DNA of 64,000 bases from Entonaema liquescens. Lineage: Eukaryota > Ascomycota > Sordariomycetes > Xylariales > Xylariaceae. This document shows, in pieces, positions 54,836 to 64,000 of this stretch. The position numbers and the translations under genes were made by a program. The notes below the pieces were generated by a model. That model was not told where the DNA came from. It was given only the letters and a program-made list of their open reading frames with translations, and searched no databases. The stretch covers positions 62,001-126,000 of the forward strand of contig CADCSX010000026.1 in assembly GCA_902805475.1 (NCBI GenBank). Reading direction: 5' to 3'. Positions within the stretch are counted from its first letter, which is position 1. Every line of letters starts with the position of its first letter.

Positions 54836-55935
54836 TCAGTCCATAGCATCCATCTCCCCAGCACTCTTCGCCTCGTGCTCCTCGACCAACAATCCAATTA
54901 GACAACTCGATAGCATCGTCTCATAATTAACCCAGGGATGAATCTCCCCGAACAGCTTGGTCCCATCGCGCCCTGCACACCGTAATAACTCGGGCTCACC
55001 GCCCGGGTGGAACGGTAGATAAGGAGTGATGTTATACACGCGGCCACCTAGAGCAGTCCAGGCGTCTTTGCCTTTGCGCCCCGTCTGTCGCCGCAACATG
55101 CTCGGGGTCACGCGCAGGTACGGCGCTCCCAGGCCCAGGTTACGCAGATCAGCAGACGGGTTGTTGGATAGGCGCGCCCAGTCTAGCGGACTGCGGCCGG
55201 GTTCGAGGGTTACTTTGCGCGAGGGCTTGGCAGGCTTGGAGGAGTGCGTAGGGGGTGGCGCGAGAGTAGACGTGCCGGGTTGTCGGTCATATTGGTGCCG
55301 GTTAGGCACAGGGCCGCGGGGAGGCACACCTAGGAGCGAGGGCCCGCTGCTACCGTTGTTGATGCTGTTCAGAGTTGGGGGACGAGGAGGGGCGCCATGG
55401 AGGGCTTTGGTGGTGTCGCCAGAGAAGATGTTAACGGCTCGGGAGGAGGCGAGGGCGCCGAGAATGTTGGGAGGGCAGAAGGCGACGTGTTGGCTTCGAC
55501 GGTGCGGGCGATGGCTGCTGCTGAGGCGGGAGGATCGGGAGAGAGTGAGAAGGAGGGTATGCTGTCGCCGTTGAGTTGAACTGATGTTGTAGCTTTAGGA
55601 GTCGTTTGCGGCGAGGGCGAAGAGTCGCCTTCCTTTGTTTGTTGCGTTACAAGCTTCGGAGGGGGTGGTATGGCTGCCCTGTCAACAGCAGCACTAGATC
55701 TTTGAATCGTCGCGGTTGCCGACATATCGCGACCAGTCGTCGCAGCAGTTGTCTGATCTACATCTTCCTTATGTTCCACCGTGATATCCGCTGGAGAAGG
55801 ACGACGCGTCGTTGGCGGTTGTTGTATTCGAGGGTCACCGCGCCATATCGATAGAAGGGTTTGGACGAAAGGCGGCCTCCAGATAGCAGCGTATACCACA
55901 GATACCAAAACGAGCGACAGGCCTAAAAGCGCCAT
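54836..55935 (-). CDS. Membrane-anchored cytochrome-b5-like domain protein, frame broken once
   Basis: The first frame (55935 to about 55390) starts with a membrane helix (MALLGLSLVLVSVVYAAIW) and runs through a long Pro/Ser/Thr-rich linker. The second (55390-54836) carries a cytochrome-b5 domain of the short, MAPR/IRC21-like kind: LRVTPSMLRRQTGRKGKDAW, LGGRVYNITPYLPFHPGGEP, ELLRCAGRDGTKLFGEIHPW, with haem-ligand His in FHPGG and a second His in EIHPW. The frames meet at CCCC (plus GGGG, 55389-55392): one more C gives MAPPPRPPTLNSINNGSSGP and a continuous 366-residue protein. Probably an ER-anchored electron carrier or haem binder; partner unknown. Convergent with NBS1. Confidence 0.82.
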
Positions 55936-57238
55936 CGCCGCGATATGCTGACGATGTGCCGGATGACGTACCTAACCACTCCTTTCACTTCCCTTTTTTT
56001 CCCTGGTTGCTTCAATGACCTATTACCTAGGCTGGGGATGTTATTACCTAGGATGGACTCACCAGCAAATCAGGTGTTTGGTGAATTTTTCTTTATTCCT
56101 AGCCTTGCCGGCGCTAAAAATATCTAGTTTCCGATAATCGAAAGTTTTGTTGGTTAATGTCGTGCAGACGGTACCGGCCGCCAGCTCAGCCGATCTCGCG
56201 CTTGGTAGAAAGAGAGAGGGGAAAAGAAGGCTGGGTGGTGCAATTGAATACACCGCCTTGAGAGCCTTGATCCTAGTTTAAGGCTTGACCCCACTGGAGT
56301 CAGCAGGGTATAGCGCTGTCAAAGTTAGTGCATTTTCTATGTTGAAGTACCTAATTAAGTAGACAGTTAGGCAGTTAGGCAGTAATATGCCAAACATTAG
56401 CGCATCCAATGTACCTATGCAAGTCTAGTATTATAATACGTACAGGTATATGTGAAAGTTTATATACATTGCTCCTCTCTTATGCATATGCCGTACATTA
56501 ACTAACTACTTACATAACTATCTAATGTATGTTTGCGTATCCCGTAACTTAATACGCTCGTAATATTCCCCTAAACTGCGGGGAGGCACGGGGGACATTT
56601 GCATATCAGCACAACTTATGCGAACGCATGAATAAATAACCTCACAAGAGGAAAAGGAGAGCGGATCTATTAAAATGTGTCAGACACGAGGACGTGCCCA
56701 GACAAGAGACCAGACGTATGTTTTGGGACGTCATCCTTTTATTGTGGGCAGCGAAATTGTTGATCCAGTCAAATTCGACAGAAGCATTCCAGACGATTTC
56801 TTTTCTACGCACCTCCTTGCCTTTTTTTTTTCTTTTTTCTTTCCTCTCTCCTAATATTTCCCATAATTGTTTGGTTATACCGTTTTCATAACAGACAGTC
56901 ACATGCTATAGAGGTACATGCAAGTATCAAATATCGTTCCACAAGCGCACTCCAATTAGTATCAGTCTACCGCCAATAGCAAGGAGTCTAAACAGGTTCG
57001 GTAGCCTACAGTCCGTTGGAAGGTAGGGCTTGTCAACCGTACTACCATACCTAACATACTACAGACAGTACAAGATACAAGATACAAGAGATTTTGTGGG
57101 GACCCGAACCGCGCAGTTCAGGCCATCATAAGCAATTGCGACCTTCAGGGAGAGAGAGGGAAGGAGGGAAAGAAAAAAAAAACATGGGTTCGACCTACCT
57201 AAATTGCCTTTTGACTTAGGTAATTAAGACTTTTAACG
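55936..57238. other. Divergent intergenic region
   Basis: 1.3 kb between the b5-domain gene and the disordered-protein gene. AT-rich, with a TTAGGCAG direct repeat near 56370-56390 and ATACAAG repeats near 57070-57090. Frames at 56642-56902 on both strands are low-complexity and rejected. Confidence 0.5.
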
Positions 57239-59596
57239 ATGCACAACACGACTTTCATCCCTCATACATCTTCGACTCAACCACCTTCTTCCTCCACCAA
57301 ACCTCGCGCCTCGGATTCGAATTACCACTCGATAACAAAGACCGGGTTGAAACGACCACCATCCTCAGAATCCCTGGTATCAATTGGACGTAAGCCCCCT
57401 AGAACGATTGGGAGCACAGGCACCAGTACACGGACAGGGACGAGAACAATAATATCCACCTCCACCGCCGCCACTACCATTGCCAAGACCTCCATAACAA
57501 CAACCGCCTCAGCATCCGCGTCCTCGTCTTCCAGAGGCCCTCTCAGGAGACGGAACCAAAATGCAGCGCCTGCTACAATTCCCTTGCTAAAGGAGCCAGG
57601 AACAGGAAATATGCCCTTCGACACAACCTCACCTCCTCTTGCCAGCCCGAATCCAAACTCGAGCCGACCGCAAATGCCTTCACTTAGTGCCTCCGCCGCA
57701 AGGGTTGTAAATAGGAATCACCCCCTAACCCCTAAAATCGCATCTAAGACAGGCACCCAATCTCCCGGTCTACCCGCCGCAGTAACCCCAGCAAGTCGGC
57801 GTCAGCATCTGCCCAGCGCAATCAATACCAGCCGAGAAGCACCGTCCAATCGTTCAAGTTACTTCGAGGACTCTTCGTCTTTCCCATCGCACCTTAGCAC
57901 CAATGTTACACCTCGCTCTGGCTCGAGGCAAACTCGTGTCGAGAGTGCTGGTAATACACCCAATGGTACACCCAATCCAGAAAAGTCAGATGCTTGGGAG
58001 AACAGGTCCAGCTTCGGACTACCGAGCCCGAGGATGGAAGGGGATGTCATGAGAAGGTCAGGAGCCTCTTTTGGCTCCGTATCTCCCGATACAGCAAGTC
58101 ATAGAAGACAAGAAGTTGCTCATAATATCGAGTCCAAGTTCTTTCATGCAAGCGATGCGAAACCTCCTCGCCCATTGTCTACTTCTAAGCCGCTCCAAGC
58201 GAAGGGTCCGACTATTTTCTATGCCAATGGAAACACGGTAGAGAATAAGTCTTCTCACCCAACACCATTCGCACCAGTGCTTGGCCATTCACAGGATAGT
58301 CTTTCCAGCAAATTTATGTACGCCAACGGGGCTCCAGAGATGCGGTCTAGTCCCACACCTCCCGTATCTCGTAGCTCAGGTTCAACAGTGTCGACAACTC
58401 CTAGACCACCCTCCAGCCGCCCGGCAACAAATCCACCGGCCAGCAACCATACTCAAGCGCAGAGGCCTACTTCCCCGGCAAGGTTTCCCTCGCAAGGTTC
58501 ACAAGCTTCGTCTAAGACCGTCAACATCCCATCATCAGGGCGTCCACAAGCGGTATCCGCCCCTCAGTTAGCACCATCTCCAGGACTTCGCCGTTCTAGC
58601 ACTGGTCCATCAAGAGCCGGTGGTCATTCTCGTGCAGGAAGCTTAATCAAAGTAGACCATAGTTCCAATACTCCAAAGCAACCGAGCTCTCGTGTGTCGC
58701 CCGAAACCTCTCCTCCTATGACCGTGCCCCCTACGCCGGCCCCTTTGACACTGGCTTCCATAATTCAAGCAGCTGAAGACTTTGCTGAGAACGAAGAATG
58801 CGCCTCCCCAGAAGAAGCTCCGTCGGGCCTGCAAAGTCCCACCAATCCGGCTAATCCCACGGAACCGGTAAACGAATCCGTTGCGAACGCAAGACGTGAA
58901 CGTAAAGTTCAAGATTTACAAATCACAAACGCGTCTCTAGAAGCTATCAACCGCACTCTTGAGCGCCGGCTACGTAAACAAACTTCAGAGCTGCGAAGGT
59001 ATCAACGCTTGTCCCGCTCAGGTCGACTTTCTACTGCGTCAACCGCAGTTTCTAGTGAAGCAGCATTAGAAGGTATCCCAGAGCAGGGACTAGGGGCAAT
59101 AGACCTTTCCGATCTTGATGAGAAGTCTGATGCGGGAGAGGAAGCGGAAGAGAAAGAAATGGAAGAGGAGTTATCCGACAGCGATTCGGTGAACGAATCC
59201 CTTAGCCCAAGTCTGGTTGCAGAACATGACGCAAAGCACCGAAAACGAGACGAGGAACGATTGCAACTTGACTTATCAAAGCATCAACAATTGCTTGTCG
59301 ATTCTCAGAAAATCAACCAGAGTATAAGAAGGTGTCTTGATTGGACCGAGGTACTTATCAACGAAGGAAAGAAGGCACTCGAGTATCGTGTTCCCATTGT
59401 CGGTGTAGAATTAGGTGGACGAGTATTAGCTCCAGACGAAGAGGAGGATCGTCCTTCAACTGCGAATAGTATATCGGATAATACGATTGAATTCGATGAA
59501 AAATTCCTTGACGACCCCATCAGTTTGGCCAGCTGGGGCGGTTCTGAGCGACAGGATAGGGATAGCGGAATAGAACTCCAAGTCGACGGAGTATAA
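57239..59596 (+). CDS. Large disordered Ser/Thr/Pro-rich protein with coiled coil
   Basis: One frame of 785 residues. I do not recognise a named family. About 520 N-terminal residues are low-complexity Ser, Thr, Pro and Asn with short basic motifs (KRPPSSESLVSIGRKPPR). A coiled coil follows (about 552-600: KVQDLQITNASLEAINRTLE, RRLRKQTSELRRYQRLSRSG), an acidic patch (EEAEEKEMEEELSDSDS, about 640-656), a second helical segment (LSKHQQLLVDSQKINQSIRR, CLDWTEVLINEGKKAL) and a short acidic C terminus (DDPISLASWGG). No signal or membrane helix. The plan resembles fungal scaffold or cytoskeletal/polarity proteins, which is only an inference. No introns are needed. Confidence 0.85.
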   Translation: MHNTTFIPHTSSTQPPSSSTKPRASDSNYHSITKTGLKRPPSSESLVSIGRKPPRTIGSTGTSTRTGTRTIISTSTAATTIAKTSITTTASASASSSSRGPLRRRNQNAAPATIPLLKEPGTGNMPFDTTSPPLASPNPNSSRPQMPSLSASAARVVNRNHPLTPKIASKTGTQSPGLPAAVTPASRRQHLPSAINTSREAPSNRSSYFEDSSSFPSHLSTNVTPRSGSRQTRVESAGNTPNGTPNPEKSDAWENRSSFGLPSPRMEGDVMRRSGASFGSVSPDTASHRRQEVAHNIESKFFHASDAKPPRPLSTSKPLQAKGPTIFYANGNTVENKSSHPTPFAPVLGHSQDSLSSKFMYANGAPEMRSSPTPPVSRSSGSTVSTTPRPPSSRPATNPPASNHTQAQRPTSPARFPSQGSQASSKTVNIPSSGRPQAVSAPQLAPSPGLRRSSTGPSRAGGHSRAGSLIKVDHSSNTPKQPSSRVSPETSPPMTVPPTPAPLTLASIIQAAEDFAENEECASPEEAPSGLQSPTNPANPTEPVNESVANARRERKVQDLQITNASLEAINRTLERRLRKQTSELRRYQRLSRSGRLSTASTAVSSEAALEGIPEQGLGAIDLSDLDEKSDAGEEAEEKEMEEELSDSDSVNESLSPSLVAEHDAKHRKRDEERLQLDLSKHQQLLVDSQKINQSIRRCLDWTEVLINEGKKALEYRVPIVGVELGGRVLAPDEEEDRPSTANSISDNTIEFDEKFLDDPISLASWGGSERQDRDSGIELQVDGV

Positions 59597-61457
59597 AAGT
59601 TGGAAATTATCCCTCCAGCTGCAACATATCAGTATTGGTACGAGATTCCTTCTATTTTGGATACGATTCATCACAGCATGTAACCCAACCAACTGCGCCG
59701 CTTCCGGGTTACTTTTCCTTTTCGTACCGGGCGACTTATATTCAATTGTCTTTCAGCCTTTTTTATCGTTTTATTTTTATATTCTCTGCTGTACCACCAA
59801 TGGATACCCCCCACATACGATGACGGACAGGCGTTGAGTCGATAGACCCTCTCCCCACCACTTGACAGATCTCTGTTTTTTTTTTCTTATTCGACTCTTA
59901 ATGATACCCCAAAGCATAATGAATAAAGTAGCCAGCACTTACTTACACAAACCCAAAATAGATGGGGGTCACAACAAAACACCTATAGGAGGTGGACGCA
60001 AGTTCTATTAGGAGCCTTACTCGGAGATGTACATTCGCAGACGTCAACTCTACCGAGAAATTTCTTTTCGCCTCCCGGTTGTGTGCTAGGCTACCTATAT
60101 GCTCCGATGGAGCAAAGTTGGCGGGTTGATAGCAACAATTGAATAGTTTAGCACCAGGAACTCTAGCAGATATTACCCTGATTAGGATTATCATGATTGG
60201 GATTACCTAGTTCAGGGAAGAGCATTGCGCTCTGTTGGAGTCTATTGGAGTGATGTTTGCAATTACAATTTTACTATAACGTCCAGAGATTCCCAATGTC
60301 AGTTCTGCAAGGCGAGATCTGACAAAGTTGGCTGACTACCTAGTCATACGTAGTAAAACCCCCCGGTAGGAACACTTTTATACTTACACTTGGTTGCTTC
60401 TAAAAAGGGGGTTAGGCGGCTAAAGAATTAATCACATAGGTTAGGTATTCGACTTTATAGACCGCCGTTATTCAAACCCTAGCTACTACTGTCTTTCGTG
60501 ATCTATACTAAGTTGTCCATCCACAAGCATACCCCGTAGTTTCTGCTGTTGTTGGATAACCGTTTTTATTACCGTCTCCCTGAAGACTCTTTTGACAGGC
60601 ACCATGGTCGAAGCCGTTCTCCGGAATTTGTTCAGATGCGTATCTCTGTGCTACTGTATAGGCCATGGTGTTGTCTGCCTGATAGGTAGCAGTTTTGCTA
60701 TTAGACAAGTCTAGATAAGTAAGTAATCTTCCATTTTCATTGCCCACTCAATGAGCTGTAGTTGCCTATATATATTAAGACTAAAGGCCGTGATTAAGAG
60801 TTCTTATAATTCTCCATGGATATGACTAGGTCGAAAGGTAGTTCTCGAATATGCAAAGTTCTTAATTGGTAATTGTTCCCCCCATACCCTGACAATTCTA
60901 TCCAAGCGCCGAGTGATCATCGACAACACTATAGAAAAATGATAATGATAATAGTCATAACCGAGTTACATGGTAAATGTCTTTACAGACCAGGGATGCT
61001 TCTTCAGCAGCAATATCACCACAACATTAGAATCCATTCACATTCACATAAAATGATCTGAAGATAGGTAGAGTGGATTATATCTCCCTTGACAGAGACG
61101 CATGCATTCGTAATATTAAGGGGAGCCTTTTCTTTCCCATCCTGGCCAAAGACTCCCTGAAACCAGTCTATGAATCGTAAGAGCTATGATATCTTCCCTC
61201 TCCTTTTCGGATCTACTCATCCGTCCCATCGTTAAAAATTCTAAGCTGCTAAAAGAGCTCGAGTTTCTCGCATTTTCTACCCGCCGATGTCTCTTATTCA
61301 ACTTTGATGCCAATCAGATAAGTCGGCTCCGTCAACGCACACTAATCTCAGCTTCTACTTCAAGGCCATGCAGTAAGAATTAATTTTGAATGTATCGTGG
61401 TCGCTTCTAGAAAAGTGAATTCCCCGAGAGCCTGCAGTCGTAACTGAGACGGGCCCA
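59597..61457. other. Intergenic region between convergent genes
   Basis: 1.86 kb without a supported gene. A minus frame at 60508-60747 encodes 79 residues (MGNENGRLLTYLDLSNSKTA, ending ACGWTT) with two Cys; it could be a small real gene or the last exon of one, but no signal peptide or domain is seen. T-rich tracts occur near 59760 and 59877. Confidence 0.4.
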
Positions 61458-63085
61458 TTACGCCTTTTCTTTCTTACTGTCCTTATCTTTGTCTTTTCCC
61501 TTCTTCTTCGAATCCTTCTCCTTTTCCTTCTTGATGGCAGCTTCGGCGACTAGCTGTTCGAATGCCATATACTCGCCTTCCTCTTCTGTTCTCTGGGCCT
61601 GTGAAACTGTTAGTGGGTTATATAAACTAAATACATGGTAATACGATATAACATCGCAGAGAAATGACGGCGCTTACCTTCTGGAAAATATCTGCGATAA
61701 CAACAAGCGCTTGTGCTCGCTCCAGGCGCTTATTGAGGGGTACTTTCTTGTCGTAGAGAACGCTGTCGCAGACTTCGCGCAGTACACTCTGAATCTCAAA
61801 CTTACTGCCCCTCCATGCGGCCGTGAGGATCTTCCCTGTGACTCTGCGCTCGTACTCAACCTTCTTTTCGTCGGTCCAGTCTTCGCCACCAGCCTGCTCC
61901 ATACGCGCCATTTCCTCCATGGTTTGCTGGGCGTCGATGGCCGACGATATAGTGTTCCAGGTGTCCTTGACAAGAGTTCCCTTGTCCTTCATACGGCTAA
62001 AAAAGCCACCGATACCGAGGAACTTCTGCGACTTGAGGAGCGCAGTCGCTTTCGACATATACACAGCGCCGATGGCATGCAGGATATCGAGTCCGAAACT
62101 TTCCATCTTGAGATTTTCTACCTCGAGACGAATCTGGTCCTGGAAAGCCTTGGTGACGTCGGAGCCTTTGTCTGTTTCTGTCCAAACTGATATACGATCT
62201 ATGAGCTTTTTGGCGAGCGTGTCGACACGCTCTTGGCGGATTCTGGCACGCTCCCTCTCGAATGCCGCAAGCTGGTCTCGTTGCTCTTTGGTCAACCCAC
62301 CTTTCTTCGCCCCTTTCTTGCGCAACTCTTTCTCCTCTTCTGTTTGGCCCAGTAACTGTGTATCATCTGACGGACGGTCCATGAGCGCGGGTCGGATGGG
62401 TATCGCATGTCTTGACGGTGTCGAAGTACCGGAAGCATTGGGGCTGGGCGAAGCGCCGCGCGGAGGGACCGGTGGTTTATCTGCGGAAGCATCGTGGGGT
62501 ATTCCAGTAGCCGGTTTTTCAGGCTCATCCTCAACGATGGTAGGCTTCGGTAAATCAGTAGCACTCGTGGCACCGGTAGCGCTAGCAGTATCGGCAGAGG
62601 ATATCTTTGCACTTTCGCGCATGGCTTCATCTATACCGGGATATTCGGCCTCATCTCCCTCCTCCTCGGCCATGGTGATATCCATAGTGGTGGTCAAGTC
62701 CTTCATAAGAGAAATTTCTCCAATCCAGTCGACGAAGGCATCGCCACCAAATATACTACTAAAGAACTCAGCCGGGTCAACAAAACCCTCACTGGGTTTG
62801 GCGCTGTCTTTTCCATATTTATCATATGCCTTCCTTAGATCAGGATCCGAGAGCACTTGATAGGCTTCGCCAATGGTCTGGAACTTTTCGTGGGCAGTGG
62901 GATCGTTTGGGTTCTTGTCTAGGCGGTGTCTGTTAGTATACGCGTATTAAAAGCAGTCAGCGGATGCGCGCACCTGGATGGTGGATAATAGCAAGTTTGC
63001 GATAGGCCTTCTTGATCTCGAGCTCGGTAGCCGTTGGCTGGACGCCGAGAGCGTCATAGTATGATGTATCTACTATCGCAACCAT
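61458..63085 (-). CDS. DnaJ (HSP40) co-chaperone with DnaJ-X domain, CAJ1-like
   Basis: Three exons (63085-62974, 62918-61678, 61598-61458) give 497 residues. The J domain is at the N terminus (YYDALGVQPTATELEIKKAY, HHPDKNPND with the HPD motif rebuilt across intron 1, KFQTIGEAYQVLSDPDLRKA), followed by a short Gly/Phe region (FFSSIFGGDAFVDWIGEISL), a Pro/Ser-rich linker, and a DnaJ-X domain (about 230-450: LTKEQRDQLAAFERERARIR, LDILHAIGAVYMSKATALLK, LGIGGFFSRMKDKG). A Lys-rich tail ends the protein (KDSKKKGKDKDKDSKKEKA). It is the CAJ1/DJP1 type, stimulating Hsp70 in cytosol or nucleus and, for DJP1, aiding peroxisomal import. Confidence 0.94.
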
Positions 63086-64000
63086 GCTTTCTCTTCTAGC
63101 TAGTCCCGGATGCAGATATAAGTGTGAGGATCCGATCTAGGTTACTATAGTGCGTTGGGGGGAGGGGGGGAGTTTTTGTAATCGCTGAATGGCGCGAATC
63201 CTGAAGGGGAAGTTCTCGAGTCAGCAGTCGGGATTAACAAAGAGGAGGTGAATGGAAGAGTGGTGAGTGTGAGATGATTCGGATGCTTGACTTATTAATC
63301 CGTTAGGAGAAAAGTGTAAGGTTGTAGTAGGGTATCGAAATGAATAGGTGGAAGTTATTGTCTGGAGAGAGAAATAGAATAACTAAGGATATAGCTGATC
63401 ACATACCTTTGGGTACCTAGGTAAGTACGAAGGAATACGAAATACGGGATACGGAATATGGAATATGGACCATGGACCATGGAACAATAGGTACCTTATA
63501 GCAAAAAAAAAGAAGAAAGAGAAAGAAAAGACCTACAATGTCTTGTACCTATGACGAAAGTTAGCCTATAAAATCTGTGGCACAGCGTCTTAGCGCCACA
63601 ATTTCTGCGTAAGACGTCGCTGACATCTGATAGTGCTGGGTAGCACAAAGTTCTCTGTTTGTATAATAGGTACATCTATCCCATCCGCGTTTTTCATACT
63701 AAGGCGGGGTTAAATTTTGAATCCAATTCTGCCCCACCATCTCGACATACTACATTACATTACATTACATTACCTAAGTCACTTCCATATTATATAGGTA
63801 CCCTAAGATACTTAGTTATGCATGTCTAATACCTCAGAGTATGGGTATATATTCACTACCTAGGTAGGCGCTAGTCATCTAATAAGTTCCATCCCGTAGC
63901 GCCATTAGGTAGTTACACGATACTAAAATGTAGGACATACGGTGTGCCACATGCAACCAAATCAGCTCAAGTGGCTTGGTACCGTAAGGTAGTTTAATAA
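63086..64000. other. 3' window edge, upstream of the DnaJ gene
   Basis: 915 bases without a gene. It holds the DnaJ promoter, an A/G-rich tract near 63505-63530, imperfect GGAATATGGACCATGG words near 63430-63485 and the TACAT array. AGGTACC/CCTAGGTA words recur. Confidence 0.5.
63751..63773. repeat. TACAT pentamer tandem repeat (x4.6)
   Basis: TACAT is repeated head to tail (TACATTACATTACAT...) in non-coding DNA near the window end. Confidence 0.85.

Noticed and set aside
55026..55574. 182-residue plus-strand frame
   Set aside because: Arg/Leu-rich antisense shadow of the GC-rich linker of the b5-domain gene.
60508..60747. 79-residue minus-strand protein
   Set aside because: Reads plausibly but has no signal, domain or exon context; noted in the intergenic entry rather than called.
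61823..62860. 345-residue plus-strand open frame
   Set aside because: It is the antisense of the DnaJ-X gene, whose domains and splice joints are unambiguous; the frame is a codon-bias shadow.
1..64000. tRNA genes, rRNA, CRISPR arrays, full-length retrotransposons
   Set aside because: I looked for cloverleaf-type GGTTCGAAT boxes, repeat-spacer arrays, LTR pairs and reverse-transcriptase motifs and found none that I can support.
1..64000. A biosynthetic gene cluster or a defence system
   Set aside because: No polyketide, peptide-synthetase, terpene or NLR-like genes are present; the neighbours are unrelated housekeeping and secreted-enzyme genes.

Overview
The window is nuclear DNA from a filamentous ascomycete (Pezizomycotina, most likely a Sordariomycete; I cannot name the species). 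Genes have short GT-AG introns of about 40-190 nt with CTAAC/CTGAC-like branch points. They sit on both strands with AT-rich intergenic DNA rich in TAGGTACCTA-like words, and the gene set is typical of a mould: secreted CAZymes, a TRK potassium transporter, NBS1, RTC5 and an ER FKBP ending in HNEL. I support 28 protein-coding genes. I saw no tRNA, rRNA or CRISPR.

Layout: 0-9 kb holds a secreted GH13 alpha-amylase, mitochondrial NADH-cytochrome b5 reductase (MCR1), a SET-domain protein, GNA1 and a Ser-rich small protein. After a 2 kb gap, 11-16 kb holds the ER FKBP, a 364-bp TA-flanked MITE and a TRK transporter. 16.8-25.1 kb is a minus-strand block: DNA polymerase kappa, a coiled-coil protein, a nine-exon GH51 arabinofuranosidase and an RPEL-repeat protein. 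25.1-28.5 kb is gene-free and very AT-rich in part, with an inverted-repeat relic. 28.5-37 kb holds an alpha/beta hydrolase, a RidA protein, a DAL5-type MFS transporter, a KES1-like oxysterol-binding protein and a small secreted Cys protein. 37.9-46.1 kb is dense: RTC5, RCF1, threonine dehydratase ILV1, mitochondrial bL36m, LYRM2 and the histone N-acetyltransferase NatD. 47-56 kb holds a single-pass membrane protein, a DUF7730-like protein, a secreted helical protein, NBS1 and a cytochrome-b5-domain protein. 57-63 kb holds a long disordered protein and a DnaJ-X co-chaperone.

The genes do not form one pathway. Themes are mitochondrial function (MCR1, RCF1, bL36m, LYRM2), amino-acid metabolism (ILV1 and the RidA protein, which removes the reactive enamine/imine made by dehydratases), carbohydrate acquisition (GH13 and GH51, each with CreA-type words upstream) and DNA damage response (polymerase kappa, NBS1).

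The strongest unexpected signal is at sequence level. Nine single-base frame breaks lie in seven otherwise well-formed genes. Eight of the nine fall in mononucleotide runs of three to five bases, eight are apparent one-base losses, and each repair restores a whole number of codons. This looks more like homopolymer miscalling than seven pseudogenes. The best biological novelties are the MITE, a 238-bp inverted-repeat relic with two internal perfect palindromes, and an in-frame, stop-free 51-nt intron placed exactly in a TRK pore loop.
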